Part shown: piece after piece, positions 12,086 to 49,944 of the stretch | How the letters are laid out: the number at the start of each line of letters is the position of its first letter | Numbering within the stretch: the first letter of the stretch is position 1 | NCBI RefSeq assembly: GCF_027943255.1 | Contig: NC_072893.1 | Coordinates: forward strand, 122,449,784-122,513,783 | Direction of reading: 5' to 3' | Source: Anastrepha obliqua | Lineage: Eukaryota; Arthropoda; Insecta; Diptera; Tephritidae | DNA: 64,000 nt | The notes under the pieces: generated by a model | The model's input: the letters and a program-made list of their open reading frames with translations, nothing else | Databases searched by the model: none | Told to the model about the DNA's origin: nothing | Position numbers and translations under genes: made by a program

Positions 12086-12841
12086 ATGCCGCTTCTCTGC
12101 CGCCTACTTTCAAGCCAGCAACTTAAGTTAGTCCTTGTCATTGAAAATGTTGTTGCATACTTTTGTGCATATAATTATACAATAGGAATAAATGGCTGCG
12201 TCGTGGAATGGTGCTGGTGCCGACTACGGCGCCTAAAATGTCACCACGAACTCCACGAGTACAACTTTGGCTGTTGTGCTGAGTATTTGTTTACGAATAC
12301 TTCCTGCACTTCGGCGTGTATTCGTATGTATTTGTGCGTGAAGTGTTTTTGTCGCCAAGTTTGTCGGCGGGCGCAATCTCACGCGACTGTCACGGTGGCG
12401 CCATTAATACTTTGACAAAGCCTTAGTCGCGTAAGAGTTTGCAGTGCTAAACAAGTTTTTCTTTTTGCTCATTTCACGCTTCAGCCACTTTTGTTGCATA
12501 CTTTTTGGTGCTGCATTTATTGCCGGGTTTTGTGCATGCTTATTGGTAGCGCCAAAGTTTTGCACAATCGTTTTCTGTTGCGACAAAATCGTGCACCACT
12601 ACTTTTACAATTGTAGGAAGTGCAATTGGGGCTACACTATTTCTTGCTTACTCTCCCTTACCTCTTCCTGCTTTGCGGCGGTTCTGCACTTTTTATTACG
12701 CTTAATATTCTTCAGCAATTCTTCTTGCAATGCAATTATTTTCGTGTTGTAACGCCCTTGACTTATGCCGATAGCCATTTCTGTTTGCCCAAATCCATTG
12801 CATACTTTTGTGCGCATTCAGGGGGAGCAAAGAACTCCTAA
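12086..12841. other. Moderate-GC non-coding stretch with three TTGCATACTTTT motifs
   Basis: GCATACTTTT recurs at 12155-12164, 12496-12505 and 12800-12809, each preceded by TT(G) and followed by a TG-rich stretch, spaced ~341 and ~304 bp. Overlapping open frames exist on both strands, but their Cys/Phe-rich composition with no recognisable motif argues against coding. Confidence 0.4.
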
Positions 12842-13269
12842 AGGTTAACTTTTGGTGGATTTGCGGCTGTTAAAATAAGCAAAATATATTTTCGAAAAAT
12901 GTGCTTCTCGTATATTTTTGGACCGCTCGATAACGCCAAACCACCGGACCGTTCAATGTATGTAAAAATATTTTTGTATGAATATATTCTCGCATGTCCT
13001 TGCATAAATAAAGTCACCCGTACCCTCATAAATGCCTATAAATAACTATGTATTTACGCTTGTGCATGTGTATTTGCATATTTATCGCTGTCTGCGCATA
13101 TTGGCATATAATTTAATACCCTTTGCCGTTAGCCAAATTTGCCGAAGGGAAGCGAAAAAGTTATCTTGCTGACTGTGCTCGCTGTAGCGCCGCCACCTCT
13201 GCCGCAGGCTGTTATGTTGGGGCATGTGTTCATGCCGTGTTCGACAATATTTTTTGCAAATTCCTTCCA

Positions 13270-13280
13270 CTTTCTCTTCC

Positions 13281-13316
<36 letters not shown>

Positions 13317-13325
13317 CCCTCTTTC
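13270..13325. repeat. Compound (CT)n(AT)n microsatellite
   Basis: A CTCTCT run is followed directly by TATATA repeats (about 13277-13315). It accounts for the short overlapping open frames around 13123-13539. Confidence 0.8.
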
Positions 13326-14221
13326 TCGTAAATATGCCACACATTCTGTCACTCCTTTACTTGAACTCCCTTATCTTTATCACCTCCCTTACCATTCAAG
13401 CTCCGGGCCCATTTGGCCATTTGGCAGTTTTAATGTTTATTACTTGCGCAAGCAGCGGCAGCTGAGGTCTGAATATTCATATGCCGTTAGAAAATTTAAT
13501 TTTATGTGTCGTAACATTGCCAGAATTGCTGTAGATTAAATTGACTATTTGAAATACTCCTCCCTTGATTGTTACTTTAATCGCTCCTGAGATTTTGCCA
13601 AAATATGACAACGTATACTCTCTTTAAAGATGCTAAATATTTTTAGTTTAATTTTTAGACTCACGGACGATTAAACAGCATCACAAGCTCTCCATATCAA
13701 AGATTATCGTTCTTTCTCATTTATCCAACGACGCACTTTAATTCACAAATGTATCGAAATAAAAAGCGTCTAATCCGAAATTATACTTATAAAGTCGTTG
13801 CTTACATTTCCTCCCTGAGGAATGGTTCAATGGCTTATCTACTAAGCTTAAACTCTCTGACATTCCTAGAAATCTCCGCATATTATCACGTCCTCTAGAC
13901 AAGTAATCAAACGCCTGCCGAGAATTTTGTCTAACTGAGTTTCAATGCATTTCTAGCCAAAAATTACACCAGCGGCATTCTAGAGAGCTCCCGATACTAA
14001 CAAAGACGAAGGTCTTATCCGAAAAGTTACCGCTGGAAATCCATGTGATGAGACTCAACATAAATTTGAGTACCTTCTCCAGTAGCTGCTTGTTGGATAA
14101 AGAAGCGAAATAATGTCAGCACCAACTTACTACTAAACTCCTCTGCCTTTGTGAAGCAAAGACTCGCACATCTGGCTTATCACCTTCTACACAAATCTGC
14201 AAGGCACTTTACAGTTTCCCA

Positions 14222-14548
14222 AGTATGATAGATTTACCAGCTTTGGCCATTAGCAATGGTGAAAAACAAAATTGTGGGAGTAATTTCACCTGCCAGCTCA
14301 GGGCACTCGGCAGCTGATTTCTGGCCGCTGATTTCACAAGCATTCCCACACTCGTCCAATCAGTCGTTGTTCAGTCAGGCAGCGAAACAACATACGCAGA
14401 GACTGTGTTGATTTTTTTCGTATATCACCAACACAATATTAGTTTTTTTTTTATTTTTTGTAAACACACCCCCTGTTTCGCCAGCCTGTCAGCTGATTCT
14501 ATCAAATTCGCTGAGAGCCGATTAACGGTCTAATATTGGCAACACCTG
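14222..14548. repeat. Dispersed repeat, copy B (~330 bp)
   Basis: Direct-orientation second copy of the 11085-11412 repeat: ATGATAGATTTACCAGCTTT, CAAGCATTCCCACACTCGTC, CCAATCAGTCGTTGTTCAG, TATATCACCAACACAATAT and CTGAGAGCCGATTAACGGTC in the same order. It has small indels relative to copy A. Confidence 0.7.
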
Positions 14549-14549
14549 T

Positions 14550-17500
14550 AAAAATCTTTTCATCATGAAACTTTCCCATCTTGCTTATCAACAATGGGAC
14601 CTTCTGAAGAAAGCAATCACCGAGAAGCGACCAGTTTTGACTGATAATAGAGGAATTTTCTTCTATAAGGACAACACAAATCCACATAACGATCGATTGT
14701 AGCGCGCGAAAAGCACCAGGAATTTTACTGTCTCTTCAGAAAAAAACACAGAGCCTCACAACGATCGATTGAAACTCACCAAAAGCACCCATAGCTTAAC
14801 TGGAAGTTTCTTATTCATTCCCGCTCTAAGTGATTACTATCTCTTACTCTTTCCATGGTGAATGATTTTTATGACGAATAATTAAAACGGAAAAACGGTT
14901 ATTAAAATAAAATGTCCCAGTTTTTCGCCAATAAAGATGAGGGTTTCTATAAGGGTGGCATAAGAGAATTATCTTCAAGTTGTCGAATAGATGTAAGCAA
15001 CCTCATAAGGTTTATCAATCGCACAGATTCAATATAGTCATGAAGAAATAGTCGTATAACTTATTGGTAGCGAGGATGGGGAAACAAATTTGTGCGAAAG
15101 CACTTATTAGATTATTAATGAATGACCACTTGATCCAACCAACCAATCAACCAACAATCCAAATACTTTTCTTTAACATTATCTTGGGTAAAGTCTTACT
15201 TGCGCACTCATCTTAACCCGTACGAGTTTTTCCTTTTCGGAGACCTCCATTAAAATAGTTTGCTTTGCATTTCTGTAGAACACTTTAACCCGCTAACTGC
15301 CCATTTTAATGTACTTTCATTATACATGTTTTGAGAAAAGGTCAAAAATGCCCACTTAGGTAGGAGGTGGCGTGTTAAAATTAACTACAAAAAAATTTCG
15401 CGTTAAATTATACAATAGAAGTCGACGGGCAAAAATTATATTTGAAGTGGTTTTATACGCAATAATATCGATAAACTATTCGCACTTTCGCGCTTCATAT
15501 TTTAAGGCTTTAAATTTAAATTGTTATTATTAAGCTATTAAAATTTTAATTTTAAAAATAAATTAATTCCATAAAACGAATTCAGACCCTCGGGACTAGT
15601 ACGAGTACTAACTTCGGCAAAGTAAAGTACTATTTTCCTAGAGATATCCCCTTTCGTAATTATTATTTTTTGTTCGTGTTGAGCACCCAGTGTTGCACTG
15701 TGAAATAAGCCATTACTTCAATCTCTCATAATTTTTCGGTTTTTGCTGCATTCCATAAAATTATTGCCGCCTACCTCTATGTATTTATTAGCCTGGGAAT
15801 TTTTAGCGCAACTGACAGCTGCATTTTATTTCTGCCCAAAAATAGAAGAGATTCTGCTGATGTCATACGAAAATTGCATTTCCGTGATTTCTTTCAAAAT
15901 AAGCAATTTGATTGCCAAAAACATAAAAGTATTTTACCTGCAACAGGATTGCATGGCATATGAGACATTTTTTGCAAAAAAAAAAAAAAAAAATAACGAA
16001 ACATCTAAATGTTCAGCTGAGAACAAGCCACTCTGCCAAAGTTTATCAAACAAAAAAAATTGAAAAAAAGAATAAAAATAAAGCAGAGTTTTAGGTTATA
16101 AAAAAAATTTTTTTGCTCATATTTTCTGTTCTACTTTATTGCTTTTCCTTTATTTTCGTCTTGACAAGCAAAATTATTTCCGTGCTGAGTATTGCAAATT
16201 TGGCTGGCAGCTACCTGCGGAAATAAGTTTTGTTGTAAAACATGTCACAGGGCATTTCCGTTTCTGGCGATGGCGGCAGGGTGAGAATTTATTGGCGCTT
16301 AAAATAAATTACCGAAATAGGCAGTGAAGTGGATAAATTAGCTGTTCGAAGAATAAGGCGATTGGAAATAAATACAGGGTGAAGCATTTAGAGAATTTTC
16401 TTATTGGAAAGACTAAATTTTGGTCACAATTTCATTCAAATGACTTCCACGATGGTAAGGGTTAGGCTAAGGCCTTTATGCATTGCGACCAGACTGATCT
16501 ATTGTGCGACTCTAAGTGCTTCATTTTAATTATTTAGTATTGCGAGCAATCGGACCAGCTGCATGGGTGGGAGCATTTGTAAGTCTTCATCCTGTAGTAG
16601 GTATGAGCGCTTGAAGCCGTCAGCGAAGACAGATGTACCAGCTTCCGTGCAGATTTTTTCCCCGTTCCAATCCTACCTACTCGGAAAGATTGCCTACTCC
16701 AGTTTGCGGATGGAGAGATCTGCTCGAAGTTCAGAGAAATACGGTGTTAATTGCCTAAAAATAATACCTCAAGGGACATGAGAGATCGCCTCCATGGGGC
16801 CAAACTCTTTTAACCTGATTGCACTTTGAGTCCATCGCTGCTATAACGTAAAAGTCGATAGGAAGTAAGTGCCAAATGGCATTCAGTGCAACATTTTTTT
16901 GAAGCGCGGAAAAAGATTGCCTACGGGGAAAGGTCCGTATCGTTAACTCAACTAATCCTCAACTGTCAATTCAACTAGTGCTTTGAGGCTCACAACAAAA
17001 AATTCCATTCCTAGTTGTGCATTATTAACCCGAAGCCAAAGTCAATTAAATTGTGTGAGAAAAAATGTCTAAGAAACTATTGGCTTAATACTGCAGCCAC
17101 TAAAAGTAGAAGAGAATGGAGATAATAGTGGAAATTCCAAAAGCATACAAGACTTGAGGTGGAGGATGAAGGCGCAAAGGTGACTGCATACACTCTTGGC
17201 GTATACTCACATCAGGTGTGAAAGAGGTCTTAAAAAGTTACAGCAGATATTCGCGAAGTTATAAGCCCTTTCACGAGCGCATTGACGCTAACGGTTTCAT
17301 TAAAGTTTTCTGTTTTCTATTTTCTTTTAGTTAAGTATAAAATTAGCAACACTTTGCTGTTCCCGATACAGATATTTACACTCGTGCATATGTGAATTGG
17401 CTAAGTTGGTAAAGGATTACCTGCGCCATTTGTACACATTAATTATGCCGGCGCACCGGCTAGGAGCAGATAACAATGGATGTACGAGTATGTGTGTGAG

Positions 17501-17870
17501 GAGATTGCTAAGTGCAGTTATAGCATAAGAGAGGTATTGATGTATGTGTGCACTATAGCAGGGGTTGTGCATTGAGCAGGAGCAGATTTAAAGATTAAAG
17601 CATTGACTGGCGTGCAGACAATGATTTCATTTATTTGAGTAGGGTGTGCAGTAGTGTGGGCTAAATAGGTGAAGTGAGCGCATGATGGGGAATAAAAGCG
17701 CTGAAGATGCTGCTTTGCTTATGTGGAAATGTGATAAGAAATAAATCCGCATTTGAAATGAGATGTCTTTTGCACAGCCTTAATACAGGAGTATCCTGTT
17801 TATGCGAGTAGTCTGAGGAATAGCACCTGCACTAGCGTTCATAATAATAACAGAAGAGCGACATATTGCA
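14550..17870. other. Non-coding DNA, nothing firmly identified
   Basis: AT-rich with an A-run at 15976-15993. A plus-strand stretch at about 15198-15240 reads HLNPYEFFLFGDL, faintly like the D..P.D.FLWG end of mariner-type transposases, but the key Asp is Glu and no other part of a transposase is nearby. The open frame 15743-16063 has no recognisable motif. Confidence 0.3.
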
Positions 17871-18850
17871 AAGTTTTGGAAATATATTTATTTTTTTTTA
17901 TAAATTTTTTTTTTATTTTTTATTTAAATAAATTTTATTTATTATTTTTATTTAATCTGTTTTTTTTTATAAAAATATATTTTAGCTTTTTATTTATTTT
18001 CTATTACTTTTTTTTATAAAAATATATTTTATATAACAGAAGCGCGACATATTGCAAAGTTTTTGAATATTTATTTATTTTCTATTCAATTTTTTTTTAA
18101 TGTTTTATGTAATAGCAGCGTAACATATTAATTATTTTTTTTTTATGCAAATATATTTTGGCTACTTATTTCTTTTTTCATTCTATTTATAAAAATATGT
18201 TTTGGCAATTTATTATTTTTTTTTATTTGGAGTTTTTATAAAAATATATTTTATGTAACAGAAGCGCGAGATATTAAAAAGGTTGGGCTAGTTATTTATT
18301 TTTTATTTAATTTTTTTTATGAAAATATATTTTAGCAATTTATTTATTTTCTATTTTTTTTTAATATATTTTTTTTTTGGCTACTTTTCAATTTTTTAAT
18401 TAATTTTTTTTATGAAAATATCTTTTAGCTATTTATTTATTTTGTTAGATTTTCTTTTTTTTTGTGAAAATGTATTTTAGCTATTTATTTATTTTCAAAG
18501 TTTTTTTTTAATATATATTTTTAGGCTACTTATTTTTTTTATAAAAATATGTTTTGGCTATTTAGTTTTTTTTTTATTTTTTTTCATGAAAATATATTTT
18601 AGCTATTTATTTTGTATGTTTTTTTTAATATATAATTTTTCGATTTTTTTGTTTGTGAAAATATATTTTATAATACAGAAGTGCCACATATTGCAAAGGT
18701 TAGGCTATTTATTTATTTTCTGTTAAATTTATTTATTTTTTAATATTTTATAGAACAGAAACGAGAAAGTTTTGAATATTTTTATTTTTTTTTATGAAAA
18801 TATATTTTATGTAACGGAAGCTCGACATATTCACAGTTTTGAGTATTTAT
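17840..18850. repeat. Compound degenerate satellite
   Basis: Units of TTTATGAAAATATATTTTAG plus CTATTTATTTATTTT alternate with a second word, AACAGAAGCGCGACATATTG (followed by CAAAGTTTTG), present in diverged form near 17847, 18036, 18105, 18256, 18675, 18752 and 18813. Period is irregular (~60 bp for the AT unit). A SINE lies immediately downstream. Confidence 0.65.
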
Positions 18851-18875
18851 TTGTTCTTTATTTCATTTTTAAAAT

Positions 18876-19150
18876 AAGTAAATAATTGGCCCATACACTT
18901 TTGTTAGATGTTTGGCCGAGCTCCTCCTACTTGTGGCGTGCGTCTTGCCGTTGTTTCACAAAGGGAAAGACCTACAGTTTCAAGCCGACTCCGAACGGCA
19001 GATATTTTTATGAGGAGCTTTTTCATGGCGAAAATACACTCGGTGGTTTACCATTGCCTGACGACGGGCGACCGCTATTAGAAAAATTTTGTTTCTTCAT
19101 TTTTGTCTTTTACCGAAATACGAACCTAAGTTTTCTCTGAATTCTCAAAA
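18876..19150 (-). mobile_element. SINE copy, antisense, partial head
   Basis: Reverse-orientation match to the SINE body: CCATACACTTTTGTTAGATG, TTGGCCGAGCTCCTCCTAC, CAGTTTCAAGCCGACTCCGA, GAGGAGCTTTTTCATGGCGA, then a diverged tRNA-side segment (ACCGAAATACGAACC). The tRNA-like head itself is decayed. Confidence 0.75.
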
Positions 19151-19224
19151 TTTTAAACTTTTTAAACAAAATTTGAATGTATAACAAAGTGTAAATTCAG
19201 AAGTGGCTCAAAAATTAATTTGAA

Positions 19225-19320
19225 ACAGTGACGTCAATTGGCCGCCTAGAAACTACGATTTGACTCCATGCGACTTTTTTTTGTGGGAAGCCATTAAGGA
19301 TAACTAACCAAAGGGGGATT
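19225..19320 (+). pseudogene. Mariner transposase fragment (catalytic C-terminal block)
   Basis: In one frame it reads VNWPPRNYDLTPCDFFLWEAIKD and then stops. The N.PPR..DLTP.D.FLW pattern is the third-aspartate block of rosa/maT-type mariner transposases. No terminal repeats or upstream transposase were recognised, so this is an isolated remnant. Confidence 0.6.
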
Positions 19321-20036
19321 GAAAAAAGGGATTGAAAAATATTCATGCTTGCTTCATTTATAGCAAAATTCAGTTTAATTCCAAATACTAAATGGACCAC
19401 CTTATCATTACCGCATTCTTGCCTGCACAGCAGCAAACTCCTTTACGTCACCTACTCTGCTCAAATCCAAAACTAGACGCGTATACTTAAACTCTTTCAG
19501 AAGTTTCAATTATTTTTCGCAAGCATCACTTCCAATGCTTAAACTTTGTGTTAGATTAACACTTTTCCTGTGTACTTTAGCTCTGCCTTTCATTTTTAAT
19601 CTGTCACCCGCACTTTTCACATAACAAACTCTTTACTAACCCCTCTCACAACCCTCACTTGGGCTCTTGTTAAAATTACGCTCAAACACGATAACTTAAT
19701 TTGTCGTATGCGTGGAATCGCGGTTCGTGATTTTATGCCCTCCAAAGTAACTGTAAACGTTGGAGAATGGCGTATGCTCAACTTAGTTCTTGTTCTCACT
19801 GCTGCTGCACTCAATTGCAAAAAAGCATAAAACCAAAGAAAAAAAAAAACTTAAACATCTAAGTTTCACGCCATGTCGTTCGTGTCTGCTTGCGTGCTGG
19901 GAGTTTTAGTGTGCATCTTAGACAAGCCACAGCTGTGAGGGTATTGTCTCGTCTGTCATGCTATAAAATACTGTGGTGACGTCACTTACACATGCACGCG
20001 CATACACCCTGCAGGGAAAATCCAAAATATGCAGCT

Positions 20037-20155
20037 AACATTCTAATGCATGAACTGGTATTTGGTGGAAGCGGCTGAGTAGCTTCAGAGTGACTAGAAT
20101 TGTACCAGTTGCAAAATGGCCAATTAGAGGTGTATGTAAAACAAGTACTCTTCTA
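20037..20155. repeat. Dispersed repeat, copy 1
   Basis: Shares order and wording with 55198-55316: AACATTCTA.TGCA.GAACT, AGAGTGAC, TGCACCAGTTGCAA-type core, then GCATG/GTATGTAAAACAA. About 120 bp, non-coding, family unknown. Confidence 0.55.
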
Positions 20156-20392
20156 CTATGTATGTTGTTTTTATTGTTATTGTGTTTTTTTAAATAGCAG
20201 TATTTAAAACTTATGAGCATTTAGTTTTAGAATAAATAATAAAGTATTTTATTTAACATTTAAGTTTTAAATAAAAACGCATGTAAGTCAAAAAATGAAT
20301 TCAGTAATTAATTCCTAAAATATACCGCTTTTTATATATACTTTTAATATCATTTTTTGACATTTGTTAAGTAGACAGAAGAACAATTTTAG

Positions 20393-20810
20393 ACGATAGA
20401 ACAACGCGTTAAGATTATTGAAACTTATTATGAAAATTATCGATGTTTAACCCTCCGTTGGACACCTTTTTTAAAACCTTCAGTTAGGCATGCGGGTTTG
20501 ACCTTTTTTCGTTCTGTTCGAGGATCCTTTTAAAAGGTTATATCCACAAATCGATTGGAAATTAAACTTTGGTATGCTAACCGGACGCTCAAGTCGTTAG
20601 CTATAATAGAAATACGTTAAATTCACGTCCCAATTCGAAAAAGTCTGGCCAAACCCAGGCCAACAAAAAAAAGCTCTGGCACACAAAAAACTGGACATTC
20701 TGTTGCGAATATTGCTGCTATAGCGTTAGGTGCTGCTAAACAACCTTCAATATTGACATCTCGACGTTCTCAGTAATTGGGCATTTGAGAATCGACTGTT
20801 TGGTGGAGGT
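20393..20810 (+). pseudogene. Decayed mariner transposase, N-terminal half
   Basis: A first stretch reads TIEQRVKIIETYYENYR (20395-20445), like the first helix of rosa-type mariners. After ~150 unrelated bases, another frame reads GHSVANIAAIALGAAKQPSI followed by RRSQ, a stop and LGI, matching the ENIAAV...SIRRRSQQLG region. Stops and shifts are frequent. A TTAACCCTCCGTTGG word at 20447 breaks the first block. Confidence 0.55.
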
Positions 20811-22430
20811 ATCAGTGAGGTTTTCGGCTCATTTGAACGTTTTTATTTAGACCGATTTTTTGTGTTTTTTGCATATTTAAAAAAAATTAACGCTTATGTA
20901 ATTATGTGTCTACATTTTAAGCAAATTAGAACAAATCTGAGGGAGTTAGAGAAATTTGACTGAAAGAATTTAGTAAGCGCCACTTGGTACTAGTGAGGCT
21001 TTAGGTTCATTTGACTGATTTTTTTTTTTAAATCATTTTTTTTGTTTTATGTCATTGAAATCATTTCTCACATATATGTAATTGCTAACAGCTGAATTTT
21101 TAATAAAAATAGTGAGTCCTGAAAGAATATAAATAGTTACCTGTTTTATTTTAAATTATCACCTGCGCACATCTTCTGAAAGACCCTTTAAAATATAAAA
21201 AATAAATAAAATATTTTTGAAATGTTCCCTTATCAATTTTTGATTACTTCTTCAACTGGTCCCAAGCTGGTGATTTTTTGGACTACTTTTTTTAATGAAC
21301 TAACTTAGCATAAAGCTGTGGCAGAGGCGTACTAGTTTATTGAATGAATAATTCTGTTGCAGAGACTGATAAATCGCATTTCGTAGGGCATCACTGCGTT
21401 AAAAATAGCGGTTGCCAGCACTGAAAATAAATAGCAGCTGATAAGTTTACCTGCATGGAAAGTAGTTCAGAACGAGTATTAGGTTTTTCTACAGGGTAAA
21501 TCCCAACCGTTACTATCGAAACGCACACCAATTACCCACCATATTAACTACTATATGTATGTATGTATTATATAAGCAGTAAAAGTGTGCGGCACTTTCC
21601 AAAGTATTTCGCCAGGCAACCCCTTTCAAGTAATTCGATCTGGGCATTGCTTTGACACAAAACAAATTTATGCGTTTGGCGGTGAATGTAAAGAAATGCT
21701 CAAAGTTTTAAATGAAATTAATTTCATCGCAAACTGGTTTCGGGTTTGTTAACTATTAATTGGTATTAGACGATATTCAAATATGCTTAGCCTTTTGCGG
21801 GCGAGTGGACGCCTGGGATTGAGTAAAAACTTTGTAGACAACCACAAAAGAAACGCTAGCAGGTTGGTCGGCAAAAGTACGTTGAAGTGCGCGTTTAAAC
21901 TGAGAAATGTTGCATGAAATTATTATTTTTGTTTGGCAGTAGAGGGAGTAGCTGTATGGACTACGAAAAGTAAGAGTAAAGATGTCTTGGGTAGAAGGCA
22001 TTCAACTGGGAAATTAATTTAAAAATAAATTTGGGCCGAGCCGTCTAGAGACAATCGGGTTATGGTGGTAAAAAGTATAACCCCCCTTCGAAATTTTTTT
22101 TTTTTGGATACTTAAAATTTTTATATTTAAATTTTATTAGCGAAAGTCGTAAAATTAATAACACTTAAAATTTTAGGTTGCAGTAAATATCAGATTTTCC
22201 TAAAAATACTTATATGTAAGATCTTCAGCTAAGCAACATAGAGCTCCCGAGCTGTAAAGCTCAACTTTTTTGGGTAAATTCTAATCAACTTACAAGCCAC
22301 TTGAGCTCTCGATCTTAGATAAAAAATCTCGTAATGGAAATGTACCCTACTAATTCAGCCCTTATCCCTCTTTGATCTCTACCTCGCCTCACAATCGTCC
22401 TATGCTAAACACCCTGTTCAGTGCGCCTGT
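20810..22430. other. Non-coding DNA, nothing identified
   Basis: AT-rich sequence with no supported gene or transposon signature. Confidence 0.35.
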
Positions 22431-22439
22431 TAGTCGGAC

Positions 22440-22920
22440 AGCCAAGCGTTGTTACAAAAAAATGTTCTCCAACACTCAATATTTCATGACCCTAAGAGGA
22501 GCAAACAGCGAATATTCAGCACATTTGTGAAGTCAGTTTTACTGTACGGAAGTGAAATATGGCTGGTCTCTAGCACCATCACACAGAGGCTACAACCTTT
22601 CATCAACAAATACCTCCGCAAATACCTCTATCCTCCCACCCTATGGCAAATCACACACAGAAAGTGAAAGAAAGCAATGAATAGGTCTCACGCTTAAAAA
22701 ACCACCAGATAGGATTACGAGAATGGCACGGTACTTGAACCCGGAAGGGAGCTGAGGTGGCGATCAGCCAGAGAATTCTTGGAGAAGGTCGATGTTGCGC
22801 GAGCTAGCAGATGCCGACATCACATGGCAAGGCGCAAAAACAACAGCCCAGAACCGTGTGAACGATAGACAAGTCTTGTCGAGGCCCTATGCTCCTGAGC
22901 GGAGTGAACAAGGGAAAAAA
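22440..22920 (+). pseudogene. RTE-like LINE reverse transcriptase C-terminal remnant
   Basis: One frame reads FSTFVKSVLLYGSEIWLVS, then ITQRLQPFINKYLRKYL, the end of a LINE reverse transcriptase (S.LLYGSE.W motif). Later frames hold diverged pieces resembling the same C-terminal tail (ITWQGAKTTAQNRVNDRQVL and SRPYAPE). Several stops and shifts. The GTCGAGGCCCTATGCTCC end recurs in reverse at ~59950-59990. Confidence 0.65.
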
Positions 22921-22924
22921 AAGT

Positions 22925-23926
22925 ATCGACGTCGCCTTTTTCAGATCCATACTACTTTTTTCTGGTGAGAAATCGATTTGAAAATCAGGCTGAGCACCAT
23001 TTTTTTGACAAATTTTAATCTGTAACATTAAACTCCCGCGCCTGTCGTTTTCCAATGAAAGAGACATCCTCAATAGCTGAGAAACAGATCCATCGTCGCA
23101 TCCTTTTTTTTCTTAACTACCACTTCATCCATGCGCTGTTAAGTTCATCCGGCGAGTATTTTATTTTCTTACCCAACTTTATTTTTACTGATTTTTTTAA
23201 GTCACTCGTCAACTGTGAATCTTCTAAATTGTCTTCTTTAGCCTCAAAGATATATAAGACCGCTATTTTAGCTAATTCGGCGTAAACTTACCAGCTTTTT
23301 CTTCGTTCAAGTGATTCTTCCATTACTGGTTAGCAAATTCCTTTAAATAACTCACTTCTTTCCTAAAAATAATCATAAACTCCTTTGGGCCGTTTTGTTA
23401 AACATTTTCCACTTAATGTCAACCTTTTCCTGCTTACTCCAGCTACGAGCACTGCGGAATCGAACTTTCTGTACCAAAGATTGCTAGATCCGTTCATAAA
23501 ATTATCCCTTCACTTTCACTTCAAAATTATTTCTTTAAAGGAAAATAATCACAAAGTCTTTCTTTATAGAAAATATCTCTATTACGACTATTTTAAGCCC
23601 GACTCTGCCTGTAATCTCATTCAGTAAACGTCTTCAATCGCTTGCCGATTATATCAGGGTCAACAAACCAGCGATTAATCGACGGTTCCCATTTGAGTAT
23701 GTGTCCAAATTTATAAGGCCCACACATGCTCAAGCGTCTCGCTGAAAACTCTCTAGAGAGAGAGAGTCTGGTAGTAGCTGAAAAAAAATTGACGATATAC
23801 TATAAGAAATAAATTTTAAGGTTCATTATCTCAATTCCAAGCCTTCAGTTTTCCACTGTTGCATTTTAACTCTCATTTCAAATACTTAAATTTACTAAGA
23901 CTCTGGTCTTCTTTTGTCTTTTTCAG
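22925..23926. other. Intron sequence immediately upstream of PLEKHH exon a
   Basis: No coding exon recognised. It ends in a typical pyrimidine-rich acceptor for exon a. A GA run (GAGAGAGAGAG) lies at about 23755-23766. Confidence 0.4.

Positions 23927-49944
<26,018 letters not shown>

Noticed and set aside
12086..12841. Overlapping ORFs of 73-109 codons with Cys/Phe-rich sequence
   Set aside because: Frames overlap on both strands, no recognisable motif, no splice context; listed only as non-coding.
15198..15240. HLNPYEFFLFGDL stretch like a mariner third-Asp block
   Set aside because: The catalytic Asp position is Glu and nothing else of a transposase is nearby; too short to call.
15285..15380. 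Possible ~80-bp TTAA-flanked element (TTAACCCGC...GCGTGTTAA)
   Set aside because: Ends match at only about 11 of 14 positions and the interior is uninformative; TTAA is common in AT-rich DNA.
23055..23627. ORFs of 76-80 codons just upstream of PLEKHH exon a, considered as N-terminal exons
   Set aside because: No coiled-coil pattern or resemblance to the family N-terminus, and no suitable donor joined to exon a.
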